Assembly: GCA_037127915.1 (NCBI GenBank)
Contig: JBAXXL010000010.1
Coordinates: forward strand, 43,198-107,197
Length of the DNA: 64,000 bases
DNA from: JBAXXL01 sp037127915
GTDB taxonomy: Bacteria > Bacteroidota > Ignavibacteria > Kapaibacteriales > UBA2268
Reading direction: 5' to 3'
Of this stretch, positions 52,831 through 60,294 are shown one piece after another (positions within the stretch are counted from its first letter, which is position 1; each line of letters begins with the position of its first letter). The position numbers and the translations under genes were made by a program. The notes under the pieces are model-generated. The model worked only from the letters and a program-made list of their open reading frames with translations. It had not been told where the DNA came from and did not search any database.

Positions 52831-55800
52831 ATGATTCTTAGATTCTACAAATTTCGCTTTATAGCTATATTTATATCAGCTATATTTTTGCTCAGCGCTC
52901 CATTGTCAGCGCAATTTTCCTTAAAAGAAAGATTGGAAAAGGACAAAAACAAACCGCAAGTAACACACGTTCCTTTGACGGACGAACAACTTTGTAAAAC
53001 CGCTAGCGCTCTTGGTGCGGCAGTTACACCCGATAAAAAAATCACTACAACAAAAACAGAGAATTTGCAACAGACAAAAGACCTATATAGAACACTGGAT
53101 TTGAATACATTTAATCAACTGCGCTCGAAATACAAAAATTTAATAATCAATTACTCACCCGATTTGTTTGTTCCTTCATTTATTACTGGATTTCAACCGC
53201 AAAGCAACGCAAAAGGTAATAATAAGCTCCAGAAAACAGATATTACTAATAATTATCTCGTAGATAACAAATTGCTATTCAGGTTGGTGAACCCTAACGA
53301 TGAACTGAAACTTGCTAATTCTAGTGCGGACGCTGAAGGTTTGACTCACGTTAAATATGAGCAATATTTCGATGGTATTCCAATTTGGGGCAAAGAACTT
53401 TATGTCCATCTCGATTCGAAGGATAATATATATTTGATTAATTCCAAAACAGTTCCTACTTTTGAGAATTTTACTACAAATACAGCAATTCTTAGTGAGT
53501 CAAAAATTAGGGAAATCGGCTCAGCTGATTTGGGAAAAACTTGCAAAATTGAGGATATCTCTGCTGAATACAAAGCATTGATGAAATACACTGAGCCAAC
53601 ACTCAAAAAATATATTTGGTGCGATAATAAAGAGCATAAACCTTATCTTGTATATTTTTTGAATATTCGCCCTAACATAAGGGATAATTGGTATTATTTC
53701 ATAGATGCTGTTACAGGAAATGTATTGGAAAAATACAACGCAACAAATTTTGATGGACCGACGACAGGCAACGGAACTGATTTGAACGGGGTTAAACGTA
53801 ATTTTAATGTCTATCTCGATAAGGGTTCTTATTACTTGTTGGATCAAGCAAGACCAATGTATGATGCTTCTGATCCACAAAATGTGAAGGGCGAAATTTA
53901 CACATTAGACAATAAAAATTCAGATTTAACAAATACTTCTAAACCGACGATTCCATTTTCATCTACAGCGGCATTCAACAATCCAACCGGTGTTTCGATG
54001 CATTATTCTTTGGGAGCTGTTTATGATTATTATAAAAATACACATAATAGAAATTCAATAGACGATAAAGGGATGTCAATTTTTGCAATTATCCACGTAA
54101 CGGATCAAGGTCAAACATTCGATAACGCATATTGGAATGGTGCTTTTGTCGTATTTGGCGATGGTGGTCAAGCTTGCAAACCTTGGCCCGGTGCTTTGGA
54201 TTTTATTGGTCATGAATTAACTCATGGCGTTGTAACATTCACGGTCGATCTGGAATATAAATTCCAATCCGGTGCTTTGAACGAAGCTTTAGCCGATTGG
54301 GGCGGAACAATGGTTGACCGGGAGGATTGGAAATTAGGTGAGGATATTGCAAGAAGCTCTTTCTTCCCTACGGGTTGTGTACGTGATATGCAAGACCCAC
54401 ATAACCAAGGGCAAAAAGGTGACAATGTTTGGTTGCCTGCTCACATGAATGAAATATATGATTTAACTATCGATCAAGATAACGGGGGCGTGCATTATAA
54501 TTGCGGAATAATTAACAAAGCGACATATTTAATAGGTAACCAGATAACAAAAGATAAATTGGAAAAAATATATTACAGAGTACTTTTCAATAAATACCTT
54601 ACGAAACAAGCCCAGTTTATTGATTTTCGTTTAGGATGCGTCAAAGCCGCCGGTGAACTATATGGTAATAATTCCACAGAAGTTAATGCTGTAAAATCTG
54701 CGTTCGACCAAGTGGGTATTACTGACGGAACCGGGACTAAACCTGACGATGATTTGAATCCTGTGAACGGTTCCGATTTCATCGCTATGGTATATTCGGG
54801 AGATTATAAATTATATGTAGGTAAAGGAATAGTTAACGATCCGCAAACAGAAGTTGTGCAAGTTAGTAATTCGGTTGTATTCACAGGTAATGGTGGAGTT
54901 ATCTCGTGTACCGACAATGGAGCATCGATACTGTTTATTGATGAGAATAATAATATTCGTTTTATTAATACACAAGCATCGGGCGAGACACTTGTGGACG
55001 ATTCAGGAATTTGGAACTCCTTATCAATCTCTCCTGACAATAGGTATTTAGCAGTAACAACAACACTCGAAGAACCGAAAATATATATATTCGATTTACA
55101 AAATTCAACTTATAAAGAATATGAACTTTATATTCCGAACACAAGCGATGCAAACACTTATGCAATGCCACTTTATCCGTCAACAGTCGATTGGAATGCC
55201 GACGGTTCGATGCTGATATACGATGCTGTTAATTATAGATTTGATTTAGATGGAAACGAAGATTTTTATTACGATATAAACTTATTGGACCCTGCAAGCG
55301 GTGTGATAACACGTATTTTACCACAGATGGAGGTTGGTATTCACACAGGTTCACCTTCGTTTTCTCAAGTCAGCCCGTATTGTATAGCTTTCGAAATGTA
55401 TGATGCCAACGCAACACAATCATCCATTTTTGCGGCGGATTTGTTTTCCGGTAAAATGGGACTCATTATTACTACCGATGCCAATAGCTCAGTAGTTTCG
55501 ACACCTGTTTATTCACCAACCGATAAAGCTTTAGCTTTCCAAGTTGCAACATCATCGCAATATGCTATTTACAAAATTGGATTAGCAAGTGACAAAATCA
55601 ATCCATCAGGTCAATCATCACTTTATTTGACAAATGTTGGGATTCCTAAGTGGTTTGCTATAGGGCAAAGACCAATAAGTGTAAATGATGATATTATTAC
55701 AAGCGGTTTGATGATCTCACCTAACCCTGCAGGTGATTATATAACAATTACCACGAAACCGTCGGAAGGTTCAGAAATCAATATTTACAATATGCTTGGC

Positions 55801-55923
55801 GAATTAGTCATATCCGTAGGTACAGGCCGCGACCTGTCAGCACCAATTAACATTTCCGATTTGCCAAAAGGAATGTATTTTGTTAAAGTGGGTGGTGAAA
55901 CGGCGAAGTTTGTGAAAAATTAA
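52831..55923 (+). CDS. Secreted M4-family (thermolysin-like) metalloprotease with T9SS sorting domain
   Basis: A 1,030-residue exported protease. Signal peptide (about 1-28), then a propeptide with FTP/PepSY-type sequence (about 120-300; KYEQYFDGIPIWGKELYVHL, NWYYFIDAVTGNVLEKYN). The M4 catalytic domain follows (about 310-620): zinc motif HELTH (H461, E462, H465), third ligand in GALNEALADWGG (E485), and a later VHYNCGIINKA with the transition-state histidine. A TolB/WD-like beta-propeller region comes next (about 630-950), then a T9SS type A sorting domain (about 955-1030; ISPNPAGDYITI, FVKVGGETAKFVKN). The propeptide would be cleaved after export. Likely use: digestion of external protein. 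The sorting domain carries a short palindrome at 55822-55837. Confidence 0.93.
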   Translation: MILRFYKFRFIAIFISAIFLLSAPLSAQFSLKERLEKDKNKPQVTHVPLTDEQLCKTASALGAAVTPDKKITTTKTENLQQTKDLYRTLDLNTFNQLRSKYKNLIINYSPDLFVPSFITGFQPQSNAKGNNKLQKTDITNNYLVDNKLLFRLVNPNDELKLANSSADAEGLTHVKYEQYFDGIPIWGKELYVHLDSKDNIYLINSKTVPTFENFTTNTAILSESKIREIGSADLGKTCKIEDISAEYKALMKYTEPTLKKYIWCDNKEHKPYLVYFLNIRPNIRDNWYYFIDAVTGNVLEKYNATNFDGPTTGNGTDLNGVKRNFNVYLDKGSYYLLDQARPMYDASDPQNVKGEIYTLDNKNSDLTNTSKPTIPFSSTAAFNNPTGVSMHYSLGAVYDYYKNTHNRNSIDDKGMSIFAIIHVTDQGQTFDNAYWNGAFVVFGDGGQACKPWPGALDFIGHELTHGVVTFTVDLEYKFQSGALNEALADWGGTMVDREDWKLGEDIARSSFFPTGCVRDMQDPHNQGQKGDNVWLPAHMNEIYDLTIDQDNGGVHYNCGIINKATYLIGNQITKDKLEKIYYRVLFNKYLTKQAQFIDFRLGCVKAAGELYGNNSTEVNAVKSAFDQVGITDGTGTKPDDDLNPVNGSDFIAMVYSGDYKLYVGKGIVNDPQTEVVQVSNSVVFTGNGGVISCTDNGASILFIDENNNIRFINTQASGETLVDDSGIWNSLSISPDNRYLAVTTTLEEPKIYIFDLQNSTYKEYELYIPNTSDANTYAMPLYPSTVDWNADGSMLIYDAVNYRFDLDGNEDFYYDINLLDPASGVITRILPQMEVGIHTGSPSFSQVSPYCIAFEMYDANATQSSIFAADLFSGKMGLIITTDANSSVVSTPVYSPTDKALAFQVATSSQYAIYKIGLASDKINPSGQSSLYLTNVGIPKWFAIGQRPISVNDDIITSGLMISPNPAGDYITITTKPSEGSEINIYNMLGELVISVGTGRDLSAPINISDLPKGMYFVKVGGETAKFVKN

Positions 55924-55924
55924 C

Positions 55925-56068
55925 ACAGTTTATAAAGTTAAAAGTTCATAAAGTTCGTAAAGAGAAGAAGATAAGATGGGCTCCGCTTTGAAAGTGGAGT
56001 CCATTTTAAAATTAGAGGATTGTCTAACAAAATTCTTTGCGCCTTCGTGTCTTTGCGGTGAATTCATC
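55925..56068. repeat. Dispersed repeats after the protease gene
   Basis: A 'tttataaagttaaaagttca' word with 'agttcgtaaagagaagaaga' (also right after the T9SS gene ending at 28461, and near 13,780). A hairpin GGCTCCGCTTT/AAGTGGAGTCC lies near 55,980-56,005 (relative at 57768-57800). A 'tgcgccttcgtgtctttgcg' element lies near 56,038 (relatives near 31,160 and 60,090). Confidence 0.6.
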
Positions 56069-56072
56069 TTTT

Positions 56073-56157
56073 TTGAATTATTTTCACTTTTTTTGCATTT
56101 TTTTTCAACACTCGAGAAAGAAATGGACTTCTCAGTTGTCTATACAATATGAAAAAT
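56073..56157 (+). promoter_or_regulatory. Shared upstream block, copy C
   Basis: The same core as the blocks at 22004 and 24296: 'tgaattattttcac', 'tttttttgcattttttt', 'caacactcgagaaagaaatg', 'gacttctcagttgtctatac'. It then diverges, without the TATATTTG segment. It lies 45-130 bp upstream of the YD-repeat T9SS gene, whose protein is unrelated to the vWA/FISUMP proteins. The conservation is thus in the block, not the gene. Confidence 0.5.
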
Positions 56158-56201
56158 GTAAATTTTAAAAAACTATTATTTAAAAACTTTTTGGAGTTAA
56201 T

Positions 56202-57629
56202 ATGAAGTACTTGTGTGTTTTGTTCTTAATGTGCCTGTCCACTATGACAGCTTTTTCCCAAGATGATTTGCAGGTCGTTGATAAGGTAATGGTGTATTCA
56301 ACAACAGCGGAAGATGCCAGATATACCTACACCTACGATGGGAAGGGAAATAATACTGATATTTTAATTGAAAAGTGGTACGATAATCTATGGCTTGAAA
56401 CCGGTCGAAAGACTTACACTTACGATGCCGCCGGCAACAATCTCACCTATTTGTACGAGATTTACCAAAACGGTGCTTGGGAGGATTCAGAACGATATGT
56501 TTATACTTATAATTCCATCGGAAAATTGCTTACAAGTATTCGAGAAAAATGGATGGAATTTGTTTGGGTAAATTACCAGCAAATTACCAATACGTATGAC
56601 TCAGAAGGTAATCAGCTAAGTTCTCTTGTCGAACGTTGGGTAAATGACAAATGGGAAAAATACGATGAATATACCTATACTTATGATTCAAAGGGAAATA
56701 TGCTGGTTAAAATTTGGGAAAAATGGGAAGGCGGTTTATCAGCTGGTGCTTACAGATATACTCACACTTATGATGCCGGTGGAAATGAATTAACTACTTT
56801 AAATGAAAAACTAGTCGTTGCAAGTTGGGAAAATTTATCTAGGAGTACCAATTCTTATGATTTGAATGGGAACCAAATAACATCACTATATGAAGAATGG
56901 GATGTAGATAAATGGGTTAATTCGTCACAGCAGACTTCAACTTATGATTTAACTGACCATCCATTAACTTGGAGCCAAGAATCGTGGATAAACGGTCAAT
57001 GGGTTTTGGCGCAACGAATGACAGCAACGTATGACGACAAAGGGAATCAGTTGACTTATTACTATGAGACTTTGGAAAATGGGGAAGTAACTAAAGCTTC
57101 AAAATATATTTCTACTTATGACGCTAACGGGCAAGAGCTTACTTGGTTGTTGCAAGTGTTAACAAATGGTGAGCTTGTAGATCTTGATAGAAAAACTTCC
57201 ATTTACGATGCTAATGGTAATACAATCGAGATATATTACGAAAAATGGGAGAACGGACTATGGTCGAATTCGAACTCTAGTTTATATTTCAAAGATGAAA
57301 AAGAACGTTCGTTCTATTATATCGGCTATAAAATCGAAGTTACATATAAAGGCATTTCACCGGTAAACGAGGAAATTAATCTTTCCGGATTTATGCTGAA
57401 TTGTTCACCGAATCCGGCGGAAGATTTTATTACATTAACTTTGAAACCTTCCGAAGGTTTCGAACCTTCGGAAGGTTCAGAAATCCAAATCTACAATACA
57501 CTTGGCGAAATGGTAATATCTGGAAGGACAGGTCGCGACCTGTCCGCACCAATAAACATTTCCGATTTGCCAAAAGGAATGTATTTTGTGAAAGTGGGCG
57601 GTGAAACGGCGAAGTTTGTTAAGAATTAA
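56202..57629 (+). CDS. YD-repeat-like T9SS cargo protein
   Basis: A 475-residue exported protein. Signal peptide MKYLCVLFLMCLSTMTAFSQ. The body (about 40-385) has eleven repeats of about 30 residues of the form TYDxxGNxLTxLxExWxNGxW, close to RHS/YD-repeat and 'WxNxxW' secreted repeats, which form extended beta structures that bind carbohydrate or wrap cargo. A T9SS type A sorting domain ends it (about 400-475; CSPNPAEDFITLTLKPSEGF, then FVKVGGETAKFVKN). The sorting domain contains a double palindrome (57443-57478) and a perfect 20-bp palindrome (57526-57545) read in frame. It has GGAG 9 nt before the ATG. A block shared with two other secreted-protein genes lies upstream. Confidence 0.85.
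   Translation: MKYLCVLFLMCLSTMTAFSQDDLQVVDKVMVYSTTAEDARYTYTYDGKGNNTDILIEKWYDNLWLETGRKTYTYDAAGNNLTYLYEIYQNGAWEDSERYVYTYNSIGKLLTSIREKWMEFVWVNYQQITNTYDSEGNQLSSLVERWVNDKWEKYDEYTYTYDSKGNMLVKIWEKWEGGLSAGAYRYTHTYDAGGNELTTLNEKLVVASWENLSRSTNSYDLNGNQITSLYEEWDVDKWVNSSQQTSTYDLTDHPLTWSQESWINGQWVLAQRMTATYDDKGNQLTYYYETLENGEVTKASKYISTYDANGQELTWLLQVLTNGELVDLDRKTSIYDANGNTIEIYYEKWENGLWSNSNSSLYFKDEKERSFYYIGYKIEVTYKGISPVNEEINLSGFMLNCSPNPAEDFITLTLKPSEGFEPSEGSEIQIYNTLGEMVISGRTGRDLSAPINISDLPKGMYFVKVGGETAKFVKN
57443..57545 (+). repeat. Three palindromes read in frame inside a T9SS sorting domain
   Basis: GAAACCTT-ccg-AAGGTTTC (57443-57461), then GAACCTT-cgg-AAGGTTC (57462-57478), coding KPSEGFEPSEGSE. At 57526-57545 lies a perfect 20-bp palindrome with half GGACAGGTCG, coding GRTGRDLSAP. 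The homologous domain at 55,755 has a single unit (KPSEGSE) and an imperfect palindrome at 55822-55837; the one at 28,275 has other arms in the same two places. Confidence 0.7.
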
Positions 57630-57649
57630 GTTATTGTTATTCTTGAAAG

Positions 57650-57800
57650 TCCTCCCCTTGGGGAGGATTTAGGAGGGGTCAAAAAGCCTAAAGTTGATAC
57701 ACAACATAAGTTTAAATCAAAAACCCCATCCCGGCCTTCCCCAAGGGGAAGGAGAAAAAAAGAGCAATATGGAGTCCACCTTATAAAAGTGGACTCCATA
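57650..57800. repeat. Three hairpin repeats between YD-repeat gene and ispG
   Basis: TCCTCCCC-tt-GGGGAGGA (57650-57667); CCTTCCCC-aa-GGGGAAGG (57735-57752), both of the widespread 'tccccttggggagg' type; and TATGGAGTCCAC (57768-57779) with GTGGACTCCATA (57789-57800), a perfect 12-bp stem. One of these probably ends the YD-repeat transcript, which has no other terminator. Confidence 0.6.
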
Positions 57801-57818
57801 TTAAAAAATATATAAAGA

Positions 57819-57913
57819 TTAGATTATAATCTAAACTTTAAGCTATAAAGATATAAAGTTACGATTATAATCGGAATATTAACAGAAATATATAAAAGAT
57901 ACGATTATAATCG
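57819..57913. repeat. ~40-bp tandem repeat with GATTATAATC palindromes, downstream of ispG
   Basis: TTAGATTATAATCTAA (57819-57834), CGATTATAATCG (57862-57873) and CGATTATAATCG (57902-57913) are spaced 41 and 40 bp centre to centre. The last two share 'acgattataatcggaatatt'. They end 27 bp past the ispG stop. Confidence 0.6.
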
Positions 57914-57939
57914 GAATATTATGTTTCGTTGTACTAAAA

Positions 57940-58995
57940 CTACCATTTATCTATCATTTCGAGCAATTCTTGAACGATTTCGTTTTCAGGAATAGTTTTG
58001 ATTTTTTCGCCTCGTGAAAATACTATTGCGCTATGCTTTCCGCAAGCAACACCTAAATCAGCTTCCATGGCTTCACCGGGACCATTTACAATACAGCCCA
58101 TAATTGCAACTTTCAGATCTTTATCTATTCCTTTAACAGCCGCTTCGACTTCACATGCGATTTTAACCAAATCAACATCCAATCTTCCGCAAGTCGGGCA
58201 TGATATAATCTCGATTCCTTTTTTTCTTAATCCCAATGCACGGAGAATATCAATACCTGTTTCCACTTCCTTTTCAGGCAAATCAGTAAGCGATACACGA
58301 AGCGTGTCGCCGATTCCTTCTGATAGTAGTGTACCGATGCCGATTGCTGATTTAATCGTTCCTTGACGATTTGTACCCGCTTCAGTAACGCCGAGATGCA
58401 AGGGATAGTCCGTGTTTTCGGAAAGCAATCTGTATGAATCTATCATTAAAGGAACATTAGTGGACTTTACTGCAATAATTATATCTTCAAATCCAACCGA
58501 CCGACAGATTTCAAGATGCCGCATAGCACTTTCGAATAAAGCCTCCGACGTTGGCTTACCGTGCTTTTCCAATATATCTTTTTCCAACGAACCGGAATTG
58601 ACACCTATTCTTATTGGTATACTCTTTCTTTTCGCCGCAGTTAGGACTTCTTCAATTCTACTTCGATTGCCAATGTTACCCGGGTTTATGCGAATTTTCG
58701 CCGCTCCAGCTTCGATTGCCTTAAGAGCAAAAACATGGTTGAAATGTATATCAGCAACAATTGGAATAGGTGCGAGCCTTACTATTTCGCCAAATGTTTC
58801 TGCCGCTTCGGCTGTGTTAACAGTAACGCGCATAATATCAGCCCCGCGGTCGGCACAGCGGATGATCTGATTAACCGTTCCGTCAACATCGGCGGTTTTG
58901 GTTTTGGTCATGCTTTGAACTGAAATCGGTGAGCCATTGCCGATAATTACATCGCCTACCCGGACTTCACGCGTTTTTTTTCGTTCGTAATTCAT
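57940..58995 (-). CDS. ispG: 4-hydroxy-3-methylbut-2-enyl diphosphate synthase (IspG/GcpE)
   Basis: A 351-residue iron-sulphur enzyme of the MEP pathway of isoprenoid synthesis. It converts the cyclic diphosphate of methylerythritol to HMBPP. The N-terminal TIM barrel has VGDVIIGNGSPISVQSMTKT, VADIHFNHVFALKAIEAGA, KIRINPGNIGNRSRIEEVL and NSGSLEKDIL. The C-terminal iron-sulphur part has cysteines in ISCPTCGRLDVD and GCIVNGPGEA. Bacteroidota relatives are often much longer; this is the short bacterial form. Its start overlaps the rhomboid gene's stop by 1 nt (TAATG), so the two are coupled. Confidence 0.96.
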   Translation of the reverse strand: MNYERKKTREVRVGDVIIGNGSPISVQSMTKTKTADVDGTVNQIIRCADRGADIMRVTVNTAEAAETFGEIVRLAPIPIVADIHFNHVFALKAIEAGAAKIRINPGNIGNRSRIEEVLTAAKRKSIPIRIGVNSGSLEKDILEKHGKPTSEALFESAMRHLEICRSVGFEDIIIAVKSTNVPLMIDSYRLLSENTDYPLHLGVTEAGTNRQGTIKSAIGIGTLLSEGIGDTLRVSLTDLPEKEVETGIDILRALGLRKKGIEIISCPTCGRLDVDLVKIACEVEAAVKGIDKDLKVAIMGCIVNGPGEAMEADLGVACGKHSAIVFSRGEKIKTIPENEIVQELLEMIDKW

Positions 58996-59996
58996 TACAG
59001 TTTTTTGCTTAATTCATTCAATATATTTTTTTCTTTATCATCTAAGTTTTGATACCCCTGCGCTGAGATTTTATCCAAAATAGCGTCTATCCTTTCTTGA
59101 GTAATATTTTCACCGCCGATTGTATAGGACTTTCTGGCTGAAGAAGTTTGGCTCGGAGCAGGCGGTTCTTTGCTAACCGTAGCGTGCCAATTGCTTTGAG
59201 TAGGGGTTTGTGTAGGTTTTTGATAATATTGATTTGGATTATTCCGCATACTTGCGTTATAATCATCATTGAAATTCGAATATGGTGAGTTTTGGCCTGC
59301 TCTTAATTTAAACTTGAACAATCGCTCAACGAACGAATAAAATTTTAGATTAGGAGCATATTTAGTTAATAGGTAACCTGTTATTGCGCCGCCTATATGT
59401 GCGAAATGAGCAACACTATCGGACATAGTAAATCCGCTGAAGAGTTCTATACCCATCAGAATAATCACAAATAACCATGCTGAAACAGGAATAAATAACG
59501 GGAAAATCAATAGTTTTCGCTTCGGGAAAGTCGCGGCAAAAGCGGCTAAAATACCCATCACTGCTCCTGATGCGCCAATTGTGGGATTGTTTTCGCCCAA
59601 AACATATAGAACGCCTAAGTGAAGTAAAGCGGCACCAATACCTGACAATATGTAAATAGATAGGAATTTTGCGCTTCCCCAAACTCGTTCCATTTCAGCG
59701 CCTAACATCCAGAGCATAAACATATTCATAAACACGTGCCAAAAGCCGCCATGCAGGAACATGTATGTAATTAATTGATGAGGCCAAAAGACTTGCGCAC
59801 CTAAATTCGATAGCATATTACCTTTTACATCAACAGGCCATAAGGCGCCATAAGACATAATCCACTCATGAAGCGGAACGCCGCCAACCATTAAATTATT
59901 GAAAACCAAATAATCGAGTGCGTAAATCACGACATTGATTATCATTAACGTTTTTATTACAGGTGGTATGCCTGTCGATTTGCCAATTCCTAACAT
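58995..59996 (-). CDS. Rhomboid-family intramembrane serine protease
   Basis: A 333-residue membrane protein with six or more transmembrane segments (first at about 14-32). The catalytic pair is present: S143 in GASGAVMG and H200 in HFAHIGGAITGY, with the supporting HGGFWHVFMN motif (H87, N91) and the GxxxExxWG-like loop (LGAEMERVWGSAKF). It cuts membrane proteins within the bilayer. The C-terminal ~95 residues are a soluble tail rich in Asn, Gln, Pro and Ser (NPNQYYQKPTQTPTQSNWHA) ending in a conserved-looking helix with ERIDAILDKISAQGYQNL, a motif seen at the end of many Bacteroidota rhomboids. It is the first gene of a two-gene unit with ispG. Confidence 0.92.
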   Translation of the reverse strand: MLGIGKSTGIPPVIKTLMIINVVIYALDYLVFNNLMVGGVPLHEWIMSYGALWPVDVKGNMLSNLGAQVFWPHQLITYMFLHGGFWHVFMNMFMLWMLGAEMERVWGSAKFLSIYILSGIGAALLHLGVLYVLGENNPTIGASGAVMGILAAFAATFPKRKLLIFPLFIPVSAWLFVIILMGIELFSGFTMSDSVAHFAHIGGAITGYLLTKYAPNLKFYSFVERLFKFKLRAGQNSPYSNFNDDYNASMRNNPNQYYQKPTQTPTQSNWHATVSKEPPAPSQTSSARKSYTIGGENITQERIDAILDKISAQGYQNLDDKEKNILNELSKKL

Positions 59997-60084
59997 TTTT
60001 CCTCGGTTTTTAAATCAAAAAACAGAAATAGACGTAGCAAAATTATAAGAATTGCTATTTTTTTGGTTTTGGAGAGAGGAGAAG

Positions 60085-60206
60085 AAGAATTCACAGCAAA
60101 GACGCGAAGACGCAAAGAATTTTTACCCGTCATTCCCTGCTTGACACGGAATCTCTTCGACGATGAGTTATATAAGTTGGAGATTGCGGGTCAAGCCCGC
60201 AATGAC
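60085..60206. repeat. REP-like elements between rhomboid gene and T9SS cargo
   Basis: An 'aagacgcgaagacgcaaaga' element (relatives near 31,160 and 56,038) is followed by 'cccgtcattccctgcttgac' and a 'gcgggtcaagcccgc' hairpin with 'aatgac'. No gene is seen in 59997-60294. Confidence 0.6.
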
Positions 60207-60231
60207 GTTAAGCCAAATTTTCATTATGAAC

Positions 60232-60269
60232 AAAAAAAAAGGACGCTCCCCAATCAAGAGAAGCGTCCT
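60232..60269 (-). terminator. Rho-independent terminator of the 60295-62364 cargo gene
   Basis: GGACGCT (60241-60247) pairs with AGCGTCC (60262-60268), extended by an A:T pair, and the minus strand then runs into nine T (complement of 60232-60240). It lies 26 bp past the stop codon. Confidence 0.85.
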
Positions 60270-60294
60270 AAAGATTTTATTGTAGTTCTATATT

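Noticed and set aside
57819..57913. Short CRISPR array
   Set aside because: Only two to three palindromic units, the spacer-like parts share words with each other, and no cas gene is nearby.
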